A stretch of DNA of 64,000 nucleotides from Paenibacillus xylaniclasticus (GCF_004001065.1 NZ_BIML01000007.1:62001-126000); one strand, 5' to 3'; positions 26,684 through 38,161 are shown, counted from the first letter of the stretch. Numbers and translations: made by a program. The notes: generated from the sequence alone by a model not told the origin.

Positions 26684-27688
26684 ATGGATGAACGATTAAT
26701 ATCCGCCAATTTAATGATGGAGGATCAGGCGGTTGAGCTGAGTCTCCGTCCCCGATATTTGGCCGAATATATCGGCCAGTCAAGTGTGAAGGATAATTTG
26801 AAAGTTTTTATAGAAGCGGCTAAGATGCGGAAGGAAGCGCTTGATCATGTGCTGCTGTACGGTCCACCGGGACTTGGCAAGACGACGCTCTCGAACATTA
26901 TAGCCAATGAGCTTGGTGTTCATTTGCGAACGACCTCAGGTCCGGCGATCGAAAGACCGGGCGATCTTGCCGCACTGCTGACCAATCTGCAGGAAGGTGA
27001 CGTCCTATTCATTGATGAGATTCACCGGTTGAACCGTTCGGTCGAGGAGGTACTGTATCCGGCGATGGAGGATTTCGCGCTGGATATTATGATCGGCAAG
27101 GGACCAAGCGCTCGGTCAGTCCGGCTCGATCTGCCACCGTTTACGCTTATCGGTGCGACGACGCGGGCAGGCTTGCTGTCTGCTCCACTTCGCGATCGGT
27201 TTGGCGTTGTCAGTAGATTGGAATATTATAAGACGGATGAGTTAGCGTTCATTATTTCTCGTGCATCTGACATTCTTGGCGTCACCATCGTCGGCGAGGC
27301 TGCGACAGAGATTGCGCTTCGTTCTCGCGGAACCCCGCGTATTGCGAACCGGCTGCTGAAGCGGGTACGCGATTTCGCTCAGGTACGTGGCGACGGTATT
27401 ATTACGCACGAGCTGGCGCGTAATGCGCTTGAGCTGCTGCGCGTCGATCCGATGGGGCTTGATGCAATCGATCATAAGATGCTGAAAGCGATGATCGAGG
27501 GTTTCCGGGGAGGGCCGGTTGGTCTTGATACGATCGCGGCGACCATTGGTGAAGAAAGCCAAACGATCGAGGACGTGTACGAGCCTTATTTGATGCAGGT
27601 TGGCTTGCTGCAGCGAACGCCGCGCGGCCGAATTGCAACTCATCAGGCATACCGTCATTTAGGTATTCCGGTTCCTGGTGAATCGTAG
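26684..27688 (+). CDS. ruvB: Holliday junction branch migration ATPase RuvB
   Basis: 334 residues, AAA+ motor. Walker [10 protein letters not shown] from residue 60, Walker B DEIHR near 110, sensor 1 IGATTRAG, arginine finger region PLRDRFG, and the C-terminal winged helix. It drives junction migration with RuvA. Confidence 0.98.
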   Translation: MDERLISANLMMEDQAVELSLRPRYLAEYIGQSSVKDNLKVFIEAAKMRKEALDHVLLYGPPGLGKTTLSNIIANELGVHLRTTSGPAIERPGDLAALLTNLQEGDVLFIDEIHRLNRSVEEVLYPAMEDFALDIMIGKGPSARSVRLDLPPFTLIGATTRAGLLSAPLRDRFGVVSRLEYYKTDELAFIISRASDILGVTIVGEAATEIALRSRGTPRIANRLLKRVRDFAQVRGDGIITHELARNALELLRVDPMGLDAIDHKMLKAMIEGFRGGPVGLDTIAATIGEESQTIEDVYEPYLMQVGLLQRTPRGRIATHQAYRHLGIPVPGES

Positions 27689-27745
27689 ATTCCGATTGCC
27701 TTTCCTATCGGATAACGGAATGGACAGAGGAGGTGGACTTCTAAA

Positions 27746-29842
27746 GTGGCAATTAATCGGGCGAAGTTGAAGAGAGGGGCGGTTGCTGCCGTGTTGACGG
27801 CAGCAATTGCGATATCCGTGTCGGTATGGACGGCACCGCCGTCAGAAGGGGCATCGGTTCCAAGGTTGGAGACGATACGCGTTGCTCTGTTTATAAATGT
27901 TCCAGGCAAGTACAGCCTCAAAACATCAGCAGCAACGTTCACAGCAAACGAGCTTCAGATCGGCATGCGGACGCCAGCTGCTATAGAGCCGTGGTTTACA
28001 GCAGGTAGTGATCCGATTCGAATTTCAATTGATGATTACAAAGCGAAATTAATTGAAACGACTACGTTTACTACAGCGCAGTCCATACAGAAGCGACTGA
28101 ATGCGCTTGGCGGTTCAGCGGTTATCACTTCGCAGAGCAAGAGCGGCAAGACGGTTTTTGTCGTTGCGGAAGGCAGCTATAGTACAGCAGCTGAAGCCAA
28201 AACAGCACTTGATAAGTGGAGTACGGACGGCACAATCAGCTCGCTGCTTGGCAAGACGAAAGGCATCGTCATGGGACCGCTTCATCTTGAAAGCGGAAGA
28301 TATGCCAGCGAATCGGAAGCAAGAAAAGTCGCGCTGCAATTCGCTTCGGCGGGGCTGGATGCCTATCCGGTGATTCGAAGCACTGGCGGCAAGACGGTAT
28401 ATAGCGTAATGGTCGGTTCAGCAGCAGATGCTGCAGCGTTGTCGGCAATCAAAGGCCAAGCGGCTAAGGTGAGCAGCTCGATTGCGCTTCATGAGGCGGA
28501 TAGCTCATCGCCTTATTTGCTTATTCGTGACGATCATACCGTTACCGGCACTGCGAAGTCGTCGTATCGATCGTTTTCGTTCCCAGCGGGATCAGCCAAA
28601 GTATGGCTGTCGACGGATGGATCGAAGGGCATTTCGCTGAAGGAGCGTTCTGAGCAAACATATCGTGGAAGCTTCGAGGCGAGTGCTTATAACGGCAAGC
28701 TTGCTATAATTAATGAACTGCCATTCGAGCAGTATTTATATTCTGTTGTTCCATCAGAGATGCCGGCATCTTGGCCTGCTGAAGCGTTGAAATCACAGGC
28801 TGTCGCAGCTCGTTCATACGCGCTGTATCAAGGACTTGGCTTTGGTATTGCCCATGTGAACGATACAGAGCTTAGTCAAGTATATAAAGGAATCGGGGCC
28901 GAGAAGGAATCGACGACGAGTGCGGTGAAGGCTACGGAGGGGCAGGTTGCGCTCTATAACGGCAAGCCGATTGAAGCCTTGTTCTCGTCGAATGCAGGCG
29001 GTCAGACGGCTGACGCAACCGAAATATGGGGTAACGCAGTTTCCTATTTAAAGTCGGTGCCAAGCCCGGATCAGAGTGCAGAGAAAAATTTAAAGCGATG
29101 GTATAAGGTCGCCATACCTGCTGGAAGAACAGGGTACATACGGGAAGATCTACTCAAGGAGACAGGCAAAAAGAACCCGGTCGGCGCTGTAGTGATGGCT
29201 ACGAATACGGACAATGTGAATGTTCGGTTAACGCCGGTCGTCGACGATAAACTAACGCCGATCGCTAAGCTGGCATCAGGGACAGAGGTCGTTGTACTCG
29301 GTAAGGTTGTGGAATCCAACACGATGTCTTGGGTGAAGGGACCTTATTCGGCAGAGGATATTATGAAATCGGCCGGTCTTTCCTCGCCGGTTCGTACACT
29401 GGAAGCGACATTCGGTCCGTCAGGACGGGTGATCGCGATGGAGGCTAATGGTTCGCCTTTGACGACGAAGTCGCCAATTAATTACCGAACGCTGATGGGT
29501 GGATTGCCGAGCACACGGTTTACGATCGATGAGACGGCAAGAGTTACGGTGCTAGGCGCTAACGGGGCAACGAGCGAGCGGCCGAATAGTCCATCAACGC
29601 TGTACATCCAGGGAGCGGCAGGAACGAGTCAAGCGTTGTCCTCCACTGATTTCTACATTGCAGACGGCGACGGTAATGTACGTGCTGCAACCCGTGATCC
29701 GCAATTTTATTTCAATGGATATGGTAATGGTCACGGCGTCGGTTTGTCCCAGTACGGCGCGCTCGGGCTGGCACAGCTTGGGTATGACTATGCTTACATC
29801 TTGAAATACTATTATAAAGATATTACGATCGAAGGGCAGTAA
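27746..29842 (+). CDS. SpoIID/LytB-domain protein with SPOR-like repeats
   Basis: 698 residues. The signal peptide is within the first 35 residues (VAAVLTAAIAISVSVW). Two SPOR-like segments occur around 110-240, each with a K-T-V-[FY]-x-V strand. The SpoIID domain (about 320-430; INELPFEQYLYSVVPSEMPASW, LKSQAVAARSYAL, SNAGGQTADATEIW) would cleave stripped glycan strands. The C-terminus ends GNGHGVGLSQYGA. At almost 700 residues it is about twice the size of SpoIID. GTG 27746 follows GAGGAGGTG. It may act in spore or vegetative wall remodelling; the substrate is inferred from the family. Confidence 0.85.
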   Translation: MAINRAKLKRGAVAAVLTAAIAISVSVWTAPPSEGASVPRLETIRVALFINVPGKYSLKTSAATFTANELQIGMRTPAAIEPWFTAGSDPIRISIDDYKAKLIETTTFTTAQSIQKRLNALGGSAVITSQSKSGKTVFVVAEGSYSTAAEAKTALDKWSTDGTISSLLGKTKGIVMGPLHLESGRYASESEARKVALQFASAGLDAYPVIRSTGGKTVYSVMVGSAADAAALSAIKGQAAKVSSSIALHEADSSSPYLLIRDDHTVTGTAKSSYRSFSFPAGSAKVWLSTDGSKGISLKERSEQTYRGSFEASAYNGKLAIINELPFEQYLYSVVPSEMPASWPAEALKSQAVAARSYALYQGLGFGIAHVNDTELSQVYKGIGAEKESTTSAVKATEGQVALYNGKPIEALFSSNAGGQTADATEIWGNAVSYLKSVPSPDQSAEKNLKRWYKVAIPAGRTGYIREDLLKETGKKNPVGAVVMATNTDNVNVRLTPVVDDKLTPIAKLASGTEVVVLGKVVESNTMSWVKGPYSAEDIMKSAGLSSPVRTLEATFGPSGRVIAMEANGSPLTTKSPINYRTLMGGLPSTRFTIDETARVTVLGANGATSERPNSPSTLYIQGAAGTSQALSSTDFYIADGDGNVRAATRDPQFYFNGYGNGHGVGLSQYGALGLAQLGYDYAYILKYYYKDITIEGQ

Positions 29843-29878
29843 GGGACAGGCTCTATTAGATTAGTTAGGACGGACACA

Positions 29879-30925
29879 ATGAATGTAGATTTATTTGATT
29901 TCGATTTGCCGGAGGAGTTAATCGCTCAGACGCCTTTAGCCGAGCGGACTGCATCGCGTCTGCTTATGCTGAACAAGGAGACGGGCGATATTCGGCACGG
30001 TACGTTTGTTGATATTGAGCAGCAGCTGGGCGAGAACGATCTGCTTATACTTAACGACACGCGCGTTATTCCGGCAAGGCTGTTCGGTATAAAGCCGGAT
30101 ACCGGAGCTAAGGTTGAGCTGCTGCTGCTCAAGGAGCTCGGCGACAACCGATGGGAGACGCTTGCGAAGCCGGCAAAGAGGTTGAAGGCTGGCTCGACAC
30201 TTGCTTTCGGAAGCAAGGAGGATGGAAGTACGCTCTTGAAGGCGGTCGTCGAAGAAGAAGGCGAGCATGGAGCAAGAATCGTGCGCTTCGTGTACGAAGG
30301 GATCTTCCATGAGCTGCTAGATCAGCTGGGCGAGATGCCGCTTCCTCCTTATATTAAGGAGAAGCTGGAGGACCGTGAGCGTTATCAGACCGTCTATGCA
30401 CGTCACGAAGGCTCGGCTGCCGCTCCGACGGCAGGGCTGCATTTCACGAAGGAGCTGCTTGAGAGGCTCCAGCGAAGAGGCGTAAAGATAGCGTATGTAA
30501 CGCTGCATGTCGGGCTGGGTACGTTTCGGCCGATGAGCTCTGATACGGTCGAGGAGCATGTCATGCACAGTGAGTATTACGAAATTTCGGATACGACAGC
30601 AAAGCAAATCGTTGAAACCAAATCGAACGGAGGACGTATTATTGCGGTGGGCACAACATCTGCCCGCACACTGGAGAGCGTTGCCCGTCGGTTTGAAGGT
30701 AAACCCATTCAAGCTTGCAGCGGGTGGACAGACATTTTTATATACCCGGGCTACGATTTTCAGCTTGTAGATGCTTTGTTGACGAATTTTCACCTTCCGA
30801 AATCGACGCTCGTCATGCTTGTTAGTGCACTCGCCGGCAGGGAAGCGATTATGAAGGCGTATGCGGAAGCGGTTGAACGACGATATCGGTTTTTCAGCTT
30901 CGGTGACGCAATGTTTATCTATTAA
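29879..30925 (+). CDS. queA: S-adenosylmethionine:tRNA ribosyltransferase-isomerase QueA
   Basis: 348 residues, family length. Features: the N-terminal [38 protein letters not shown] and [15 protein letters not shown]. It transfers the ribosyl group of SAM to preQ1 in tRNA to form epoxyqueuosine, the step after Tgt. Directly upstream of tgt and yajC as in Bacillus. Confidence 0.97.
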   Translation: MNVDLFDFDLPEELIAQTPLAERTASRLLMLNKETGDIRHGTFVDIEQQLGENDLLILNDTRVIPARLFGIKPDTGAKVELLLLKELGDNRWETLAKPAKRLKAGSTLAFGSKEDGSTLLKAVVEEEGEHGARIVRFVYEGIFHELLDQLGEMPLPPYIKEKLEDRERYQTVYARHEGSAAAPTAGLHFTKELLERLQRRGVKIAYVTLHVGLGTFRPMSSDTVEEHVMHSEYYEISDTTAKQIVETKSNGGRIIAVGTTSARTLESVARRFEGKPIQACSGWTDIFIYPGYDFQLVDALLTNFHLPKSTLVMLVSALAGREAIMKAYAEAVERRYRFFSFGDAMFIY

Positions 30926-32098
<1,173 letters not shown>

Positions 32099-32114
32099 CA
32101 AAGGAGGTTACACA

Positions 32115-32477
32115 ATGTATCTTGCAGAAGAAGCTGCTACCAGCGGAGGCAGTGGTATTTGGGGTTTGCTCCTGCCTTTCATTCTTATGTTCGCCGTATT
32201 CTATTTCTTGCTGCTGCGTCCGCAGCAGAAGAAAACGAAAGCGCGTAACGCGATGATGAACCAGCTTAAGAAAGGCGACAAAATTACGACGATCGGCGGT
32301 TTGCACGGTACGATCGTAGAGCTCAACAGCGATACAGTCGTTCTTCGTGTTAACGATACGGTTAAGATGACGTTCGAGCGCAGTGCGATCGGCAATGTTG
32401 TCTCCAGTGCACCTGCACCGGCTGAGAAGCCGGAGAAAGCAGATAAGCTGGAGAAATCGTTGGAGAAGACAGAATAG
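32115..32477 (+). CDS. yajC: Preprotein translocase accessory protein YajC
   Basis: 120 residues with one membrane segment (WGLLLPFILMFAVFYFLLLRPQQKK) and a cytosolic beta domain (GDKITTIGGLHGTIVEL), ending in a Lys/Glu-rich tail. It binds SecDF, encoded 4.5 kb downstream. ATG 32115 has an ideal AAGGAGG 7 bases upstream. Confidence 0.95.
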   Translation: MYLAEEAATSGGSGIWGLLLPFILMFAVFYFLLLRPQQKKTKARNAMMNQLKKGDKITTIGGLHGTIVELNSDTVVLRVNDTVKMTFERSAIGNVVSSAPAPAEKPEKADKLEKSLEKTE

Positions 32478-32490
32478 GACAGAGAACGAA

Positions 32491-32515
32491 AAACACACCG
32501 TTAGGTGTGTTTTTT
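32491..32515. terminator. Bidirectional terminator between yajC and the PAP2 gene
   Basis: AAACACACC / GGTGTGTTT arms, 4-base loop, with T6 on the plus strand and T5 on the minus strand. It serves both convergent genes. Confidence 0.88.
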
Positions 32516-32524
32516 CATATATTC

Positions 32525-33370
32525 CTATTTCAATTCTTCTGGTGCAAATGGGTGGGACGTGAGACGATCCGGAAAGCGGAATAGGTTCATTTGGGACAAT
32601 TTGATTGCGAGGCAGGACGCGAATACGCCTAGTATTACTCCTCCGCACATGTCGATGAACCAATGAATTCCTAAGTAGAAGATCGAGAAAATGATCGCCG
32701 CTGCCATCATACAGGTCAAGGCTGCCCATTTCTTAATTCCGGAATAGACAGCTAGAATCGCGATCGTAACGGACATCGAAGTATGTAGACTTGGGAAGCA
32801 GTTGTTAAGTCCTGATAGTGCGCGGTACTGGGTCTCGAAATTAGGAAATACGTCCAGCATTAGAAAATCGACGTTCGGAGCGTACGCCCATACTTCATCA
32901 ACCGGGAAGAACAGAAAGAACGGAATCGCAGCAAAATAGTTAATCATTACCGCATAGCAAGTTGCATAGTACAGCTGCTTCGATTTGTTCTTGTACGAAT
33001 AGATAAATATCGAAGCAATTAACATCGCCTGGAACACGACGATATAGAGAAAAGAAAGCACAGCGGTTAACATAGCGTTCTGAAACGTGTGCTGCAGGTT
33101 CGCGACGAAGTCTCCTTCAATGGAATGGAACCATCGGGTGAAGTTGATGTTGTACTCCATACTTCTTTCGAGCTTCATTTCGTTCTTGTTCAGCACGAGT
33201 ATGGCTAGCATGGCAATGAAGTGGAACATGTATCGCGGGGAAGAAGTTAGACTTATTATAAATTCAATGCCCGCAGCGAATGGATTACCAGCGATGCTGA
33301 ATGCAATCAGTACAATAACGGCAACTGTTGTATACAGCGCCACAGTTCCCATATTGTCGAACAAAACCAT
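32525..33370 (-). CDS. PAP2-superfamily membrane phosphatase
   Basis: About 281 residues with six or so hydrophobic segments. The phosphatase signature parts CFPSLHTSMS and GIHWFIDMCGG match the motif 2 (SxH) and motif 3 (HxxxD) of the inositolphosphotransferase-like PAP2 branch. The substrate is probably a lipid phosphate or diphosphate such as undecaprenyl or diacylglycerol species (inference). Start: the ATG at 33370 has AGGGGG 7 bases upstream on the minus strand; upstream in-frame TTG/ATG (33427/33424) lack any such site. It interrupts the Bacillus yajC-yrzE order. Confidence 0.82.
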   Translation of the reverse strand: MVLFDNMGTVALYTTVAVIVLIAFSIAGNPFAAGIEFIISLTSSPRYMFHFIAMLAILVLNKNEMKLERSMEYNINFTRWFHSIEGDFVANLQHTFQNAMLTAVLSFLYIVVFQAMLIASIFIYSYKNKSKQLYYATCYAVMINYFAAIPFFLFFPVDEVWAYAPNVDFLMLDVFPNFETQYRALSGLNNCFPSLHTSMSVTIAILAVYSGIKKWAALTCMMAAAIIFSIFYLGIHWFIDMCGGVILGVFASCLAIKLSQMNLFRFPDRLTSHPFAPEELK

Positions 33371-33453
33371 TAAAGAACCCCCTATGTAGTTCATGATGTC
33401 CTGAGCGACTGTATTCGTATACATCAATTAGGGGGAAGAACACGATGAAGCCA

Positions 33454-33843
33454 TTATTTTTTCATATTCACTCCGATCATGCCTCCGATGGCGCCAGCTG
33501 GAATAACAATGGCAAGCATTTTCCAAGTATGAGCAGATAAGCCCGCGTTAATCGAGAGAAAGCCGATCAAAATGATTAGCAGCGAATAGATAATGCCGAG
33601 TGCTCCGCCGTAATACCAGCCTTTGCGGCCAGAGCGCTTGCCTGAGGAGAATCCTCCAGCGAGTGAGGAACAACCATGAACCGTCAAGGCGTACATCGGG
33701 AGCGACGATTCCTGCATGCTGCCGAAACGGAGAAACAGCGAAAGTAGCAGTGCGCCTGCCGCTAGCCAAATGCACGCTGTGATGGCGCCGGCAAGAGTTG
33801 GTGAAGAAACACTGACCTTCGATACATTTTTGATAGGATTCAC
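33454..33843 (-). CDS. TIGR04086-family membrane protein (YrzE-like)
   Basis: 129 residues with four hydrophobic segments, Gly-rich near the second half (GCSSLAGGFSSGKRSGRKGWYYGG). This pattern and the position near yajC match the YrzE/TIGR04086 family of Bacillota. Function unknown. Start ATG 33843 on the minus strand has a GGAGGTTGGTT site upstream. Confidence 0.8.
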   Translation of the reverse strand: MNPIKNVSKVSVSSPTLAGAITACIWLAAGALLLSLFLRFGSMQESSLPMYALTVHGCSSLAGGFSSGKRSGRKGWYYGGALGIIYSLLIILIGFLSINAGLSAHTWKMLAIVIPAGAIGGMIGVNMKK

Positions 33844-34030
33844 GACCGAACCAACCTCCCATTTCCATCGTACGGATCGATAATTGGACTTACTTTCACT
33901 TTATGGCTCAGGAAGTCCGTTTAGTACAAGCGTGGCAATAATTCGAAACAATTCGGCCGCATGACGGCACGCAGTGCAGGTGACAATACCGAGTACAAGA
34001 TGGACGCAGGAAAAGGAGGTCGATTTAGGC

Positions 34031-34828
34031 GTGGAAGCAGCTGAGTTCGGAAGTCTGTTTATTCGAACGGTTCTGATTTACCTCGTCGTCTTCTTGGTCA
34101 TGCGCTTTATGGGTAAAAGAGAAATTGGCAAAATGTCGGTGCTTGATCTTATCATCTCGTTCATGATCGCTGAAATTGCGGTCATCGTTATTGAGGATAC
34201 GAGTCGTTCCATGTGGCATGGCGTCTTCCCGATGGCGTTGTTAATGGTCATTCAGATCATTATCTCGTTCATCGCGATGAAGAACCGAAAGATCCGGCTG
34301 TTGTTCGATGGCAAACCGAGTATTATTGTTCAGAACGGCAAGTTGAATCGGAGTGTAATGAGAAAGGGCCGTTATAATTTGGACGATCTGATGCTGCAGC
34401 TTAGGGAAAACGGCGTCAGCACGGTAGGGGATGTCGATTTCGCGATATTGGAGACAAGCGGCAAGCTGTCGGTTATTAAAAAAGAAAAGGAACATGTGCA
34501 CCGTACGGCGGAGCCTTCGAAAGGTTTCGGAAGGCTCGATACAAGGCTTATGCAATTCGAAACGGCATCCCCGCTCGGGATGGTGACTAAGCAGGAAGAG
34601 CGCAAGTCCGATCTATTTCCGCAAAAGTACCGGTTTGAGATGCTTCCAGTACCGCTTATCATGGATGGCAAGGTTCAGGACGAGAACCTGAAGAAGATGG
34701 AAAAAACAAGATTTTGGCTCAAAAATGAGCTGCAAAAATATGGGGTTACCGATTTTAAGGACGTGTTCCTGTGTACGATCGATCATCGTGGAAGATGGTA
34801 TGTCGATGGAAAACGGATCAAAAAATGA
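34031..34828 (+). CDS. DUF421 membrane protein (YetF/YrbG family)
   Basis: 265 residues. Two or three N-terminal membrane segments carry the family signature VFLVMRFMGKREIGKMSVLDLIISF, followed by the cytosolic beta domain with LLFDGKPSIIVQNGKLN and YNLDDLMLQLRENGVSTVGDVDFAILETSGKLSV. The C-terminal half has an additional domain with a conserved-looking PVPLIMDGKVQDENL. Start GTG 34031 has AAAGGAGGT 11 bases upstream; the earlier in-frame start at 33974 precedes that site. Function in the family is poorly known; some members affect spore germination. Confidence 0.88.
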   Translation: MEAAEFGSLFIRTVLIYLVVFLVMRFMGKREIGKMSVLDLIISFMIAEIAVIVIEDTSRSMWHGVFPMALLMVIQIIISFIAMKNRKIRLLFDGKPSIIVQNGKLNRSVMRKGRYNLDDLMLQLRENGVSTVGDVDFAILETSGKLSVIKKEKEHVHRTAEPSKGFGRLDTRLMQFETASPLGMVTKQEERKSDLFPQKYRFEMLPVPLIMDGKVQDENLKKMEKTRFWLKNELQKYGVTDFKDVFLCTIDHRGRWYVDGKRIKK

Positions 34829-34830
34829 GC

Positions 34831-36405
34831 TTAAGACTTAAACCATTTACCGATAAGCGGCACCCGGACCATATCCGAACGGTCAATGATTCCCGTCATG
34901 ACCATGATGACAGTGTAGAGCAATACGCCTCCCAAGGCAGCAACCATCAAATTAAGCGCCTCATGCGGCAGCCAAGCGCTTCTCATTAACCATAGAGCGA
35001 AAGCGCTCATGATCGTCATCGCAGCAGCTACCTTGACGAGGTCTAACAATTTCATCCGGTATCCAATGAGCCTTGAGACGCTCCAGCCGTGCAATACGGT
35101 GACGATCACGATATTGAGACAAATCGCGATCGCCGCGCCGTAAATTCCAAGCTCAGGCTTCGAGGCCAGCTGCAAAATGAGAACGAGCTTAACAATTGCA
35201 CCTATAAATGTATTCATAAGGGCGGTGCCCGGCTTATCGAGCGCTTGAAGCGCTGCTTGGAACGGCCCTTGCAGATAGAGAAATAGTCCGAAAGGCGCAA
35301 TGAGCCTTAGCATTGGCGCTATATCGGGATGATGATATATTATCCGGCAAAGCGGCTCAGCGAACAGGGTCATGACGACGACGAACGGGGCGCCGGTGAC
35401 GAGTGATAATCTAAGCGATTGATGAATTCGTTTCTGAATGAGCGGCCAATCCCCGCGAGCAGCAGCTTCGGCTAAGGAAGGAATAAGCGAAACGGATAAC
35501 GAGTAGGTTAACGCGGAAGGGAGCAGCACTAACGGGACGACCATTCCTTGAAGGGCACCATACTGGGAGGTTGCTGCTCCAACGGCGATGCCGGCAATCG
35601 CAAGACTGCGGTTCGTAAAGATCGTCTCGAGCAGATACGACATGGACCCGACCATTCTGCTTCCCGTTACCGGAATGGACAATCGCAGCAGCCGGCGTGT
35701 AACTGGTGCGTGACGTTTGGTCGAAGGCTGATGGGATGGAGGGTACGAATCGACCGTTTGCTTGGATTGCAGCCTGCGATCCTTGTAATAATGGTACAGC
35801 GTAACGCCTAGACCGGCGATTTCGCCTGCCACCGTTCCGAGCATTGCGCCGGCTGCCGCCCATTCTAAGCCGTATGGCAGCAGTAACGCGGCCAGCATGA
35901 GCTGGAAAACGATACGGATGACCGTCTCCGTCACCTGGGAAACGGCGGTTGGTATCATATTTTGCTTGCCTTGGAAGTATGCGCGATAGACAGACGAAAT
36001 ACCGATGATAATTACGAGCGGCGTCATACATAAGAACGTTTGATAGACCCGGGCATCGGGCAAAATACGAGTCGATATCATCGGCGCGAACAACACAAGC
36101 AGCACGGTCAACCCAAGCGCGAGCGAGAGGGTTAGTGCCATGGCAGCCCTGAAGATTTGCTTGACTCTGCGCGAATCGCCGAGCGATTCTGCTTCGGCAA
36201 TCCATTTGGAGACAGCTAGAGGAATGCCTCCGATGACGATTGTCAGCATCACCGATAGAAACGGATAGCCGAGCTGATAAATGCCGACGCCTTCAGCGCC
36301 GATGATGCGCGGCAGAGCAATTCTCGGCACGAAGCCGAGCAGTCGGTTCACGACGCCCGCGATCAGCAGAATCATAGCGCCCTTCATAAATGATTGTTTC
36401 GTCAC
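34831..36405 (-). CDS. spoVB: Stage V sporulation protein B, MATE-type flippase
   Basis: 524 residues with about fourteen hydrophobic segments, of the MVF/MATE polysaccharide-transporter superfamily. The N-terminus TKQSFMKGAMILLIAGVVNRLLGFVPRI is the SpoVB signature. SpoVB is needed for spore cortex synthesis, presumably flipping lipid-linked precursor. The start is GTG 36405, with GAGAGGGAAGA just before it; upstream ATGs would add residues not in the family. It converges on the DUF421 gene with a 2-base gap and no visible terminator between them. Confidence 0.93.
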   Translation of the reverse strand: MTKQSFMKGAMILLIAGVVNRLLGFVPRIALPRIIGAEGVGIYQLGYPFLSVMLTIVIGGIPLAVSKWIAEAESLGDSRRVKQIFRAAMALTLSLALGLTVLLVLFAPMISTRILPDARVYQTFLCMTPLVIIIGISSVYRAYFQGKQNMIPTAVSQVTETVIRIVFQLMLAALLLPYGLEWAAAGAMLGTVAGEIAGLGVTLYHYYKDRRLQSKQTVDSYPPSHQPSTKRHAPVTRRLLRLSIPVTGSRMVGSMSYLLETIFTNRSLAIAGIAVGAATSQYGALQGMVVPLVLLPSALTYSLSVSLIPSLAEAAARGDWPLIQKRIHQSLRLSLVTGAPFVVVMTLFAEPLCRIIYHHPDIAPMLRLIAPFGLFLYLQGPFQAALQALDKPGTALMNTFIGAIVKLVLILQLASKPELGIYGAAIAICLNIVIVTVLHGWSVSRLIGYRMKLLDLVKVAAAMTIMSAFALWLMRSAWLPHEALNLMVAALGGVLLYTVIMVMTGIIDRSDMVRVPLIGKWFKS

Positions 36406-36604
36406 ATTCTTCCCTCTCTTCATGAACAAGCTCCATACACCATCCATATGCGGACAAGTGAAGGCGCATGTCCAAAGTAGAGTAGCGAAGTGCGACTGTT
36501 TTTTCAAAATTTCCCGGCAGGATTTCGATATTGCCAAGGCGAATTAACATAAATGTTGCCCAAAGCATGATTGAAAGGATGGCAATGGAAAGGAAGTGCG
36601 GGCG

Positions 36605-36844
36605 ATGGTGGAAGAAGAGTTTGAACGAGTGGTGCAAACGTTGTGCGAAAGTAAGGCGGAAGAATTTCGGCTTATCGGATACGAGCATGTTGAGGCGGAA
36701 GAAATATGGTCTTGTGTGAGCAGCAAGTATCATAAGAGCGGTCAACCGGCGCTGCATACAATCGTGAATGACATTTTATCACTCAAGGTCACAACCTTCA
36801 TGAATCAGCTGACGTTGAATGCGTATCGAGGCAGCCGTTTCTGA
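36605..36844 (+). CDS. comN: Post-transcriptional regulator ComN (YrzD family)
   Basis: 79 residues, all helical and acidic at the N-terminus, matching the ComN/YrzD family found between spoVB and secD in Bacillus. ComN there affects comE mRNA. Start ATG 36605 follows AAAGGAAG; GTG 36596 and GTG 36608 are alternatives. The stop lies inside the terminator hairpin. Confidence 0.8.
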   Translation: MVEEEFERVVQTLCESKAEEFRLIGYEHVEAEEIWSCVSSKYHKSGQPALHTIVNDILSLKVTTFMNQLTLNAYRGSRF

Positions 36845-36863
36845 CGAGAAACGGCATTTTTTT
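36835..36863 (+). terminator. Rho-independent terminator overlapping the comN stop
   Basis: CCGTTTCT / AGAAACGG perfect arms, 4-base loop, then seven T. The T-run overlaps the -35 of the secD promoter. Confidence 0.93.
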
Positions 36864-36890
36864 GACTGCATTTTGCCCACTCGGTATAAT
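36862..36890 (+). promoter_or_regulatory. Sigma-A promoter for secD-secF-CDF-recJ-apt
   Basis: TTGACT (36862-36867), 17 bases, TATAAT (36885-36890): near consensus, 36 bases before secD. Confidence 0.88.
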
Positions 36891-36925
36891 AGGACTATTG
36901 TGAATATAAGGGGGATCATCGGGTT

Positions 36926-38161
36926 ATGAAAGGAAGCAGCAGGTTTATTGCCTTCCTGGGTATTATCGTCATTATGGCCGGCGTATTCGCTTGGACAACC
37001 CCGGGATTGGTCAACGATGTTAGGCTAGGCTTGGATTTGAAGGGCGGCTTCGAGGTGCTGTATGAAGCTTCGCCTATTGAAGGTGGAGAGAAGGTAACGC
37101 CTTCGTCTTTGAAAGAAACAAGCAAGAGCTTGGAGAAACGGATCGACGCACAAGGCATCGCCGAACCAGAGATTACGACTGAGGGCAGCAACCGAATTCG
37201 TGTTAAGCTGGCCGGTGTAACGAATGAAGAAGAAGTTCGTAATATGCTGAAGAAGCCGGTCAACCTGACGTTCCGTGATCCTGACGGCAATGTCGTGCTC
37301 AACGGCACCGACTTCGTACAGAATGGTGCAGGCCTGCAGCGTGATGAGTTCGGTAATCCAATCATCACCATTAAGCTGAAGGATGCGAAGAAGTTCGAGG
37401 ATGTGACGACGAAGCTGACGGGCAAGACGATGGCGATTTATCTCGATGAAGAGCTGCTGTCCGCTCCGATGGTTAATTACCCAATCAGCGGCGGCACGGC
37501 GCAAATTAGCGGCAGCTATACGACTGAGGAAGCAACCAAGCTGAAGGATACGATCAACCTTGGCGCACTTCCGCTGAAGCTGACGGAGAAGTATACGCAA
37601 AGCGTCGGCGCAAAGCTCGGTCAGCAGTCGCTGCACCAGACGGTCGAAGCCGGTGCGATCGGCTCCGCCATCATTCTGATTCTGCTTATCACATTGTTTC
37701 GTATTCCAGGCGTTGTGGCAGGCATTACGGTTGTGTCGTATATATGGCTGCTATTGCTTGTATTCAATCTCATGAACGCAACGCTTACACTGCCAGGCAT
37801 CGCGGCATTCGTGCTTGGTGTCGGGATGGCAGTTGACGCGAACATCATTATGTACGAACGGATTAAAGAGGAGATTCGCAGCGGCAAGAGCTTGCTGTCT
37901 TCGCTTAAGGCGGGTTCGAAGAACTCTCTGCGTACGATTATGGATGCGAATATTACGAACATTATCGCCAGCGTTGTTCTGTATGTCATCGGCAACGGCG
38001 CGATTCGCGGCTTTGCGCTGACGATGATCTTCAGTATTCTTGTTAGTATCCTTACGAATATTTTCTTCTCCCGTTTCCTTATTCATCTGCTCATTAAGAG
38101 CAATATGTTTAAGAAACCAAGCTATTATGGCGTGAAGGAGGCGGAGATCCGTGCACTATAA
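36926..38161 (+). CDS. secD: Protein translocase subunit SecD
   Basis: 411 residues. One N-terminal membrane segment, the DLKGGFEVLYEA motif, a short P1 head domain, then five C-terminal membrane segments with GVGMAVDANIIMYERIKEE. SecDF uses proton motive force to complete export. Bacillus has a fused SecDF; here secD and secF are separate, overlapping by 11 bases. Confidence 0.96.
   Translation: MKGSSRFIAFLGIIVIMAGVFAWTTPGLVNDVRLGLDLKGGFEVLYEASPIEGGEKVTPSSLKETSKSLEKRIDAQGIAEPEITTEGSNRIRVKLAGVTNEEEVRNMLKKPVNLTFRDPDGNVVLNGTDFVQNGAGLQRDEFGNPIITIKLKDAKKFEDVTTKLTGKTMAIYLDEELLSAPMVNYPISGGTAQISGSYTTEEATKLKDTINLGALPLKLTEKYTQSVGAKLGQQSLHQTVEAGAIGSAIILILLITLFRIPGVVAGITVVSYIWLLLLVFNLMNATLTLPGIAAFVLGVGMAVDANIIMYERIKEEIRSGKSLLSSLKAGSKNSLRTIMDANITNIIASVVLYVIGNGAIRGFALTMIFSILVSILTNIFFSRFLIHLLIKSNMFKKPSYYGVKEAEIRAL

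Noticed and set aside
34972-35820. Plus-strand small frames inside spoVB
   Set aside because: Compositional shadows of the spoVB membrane gene.
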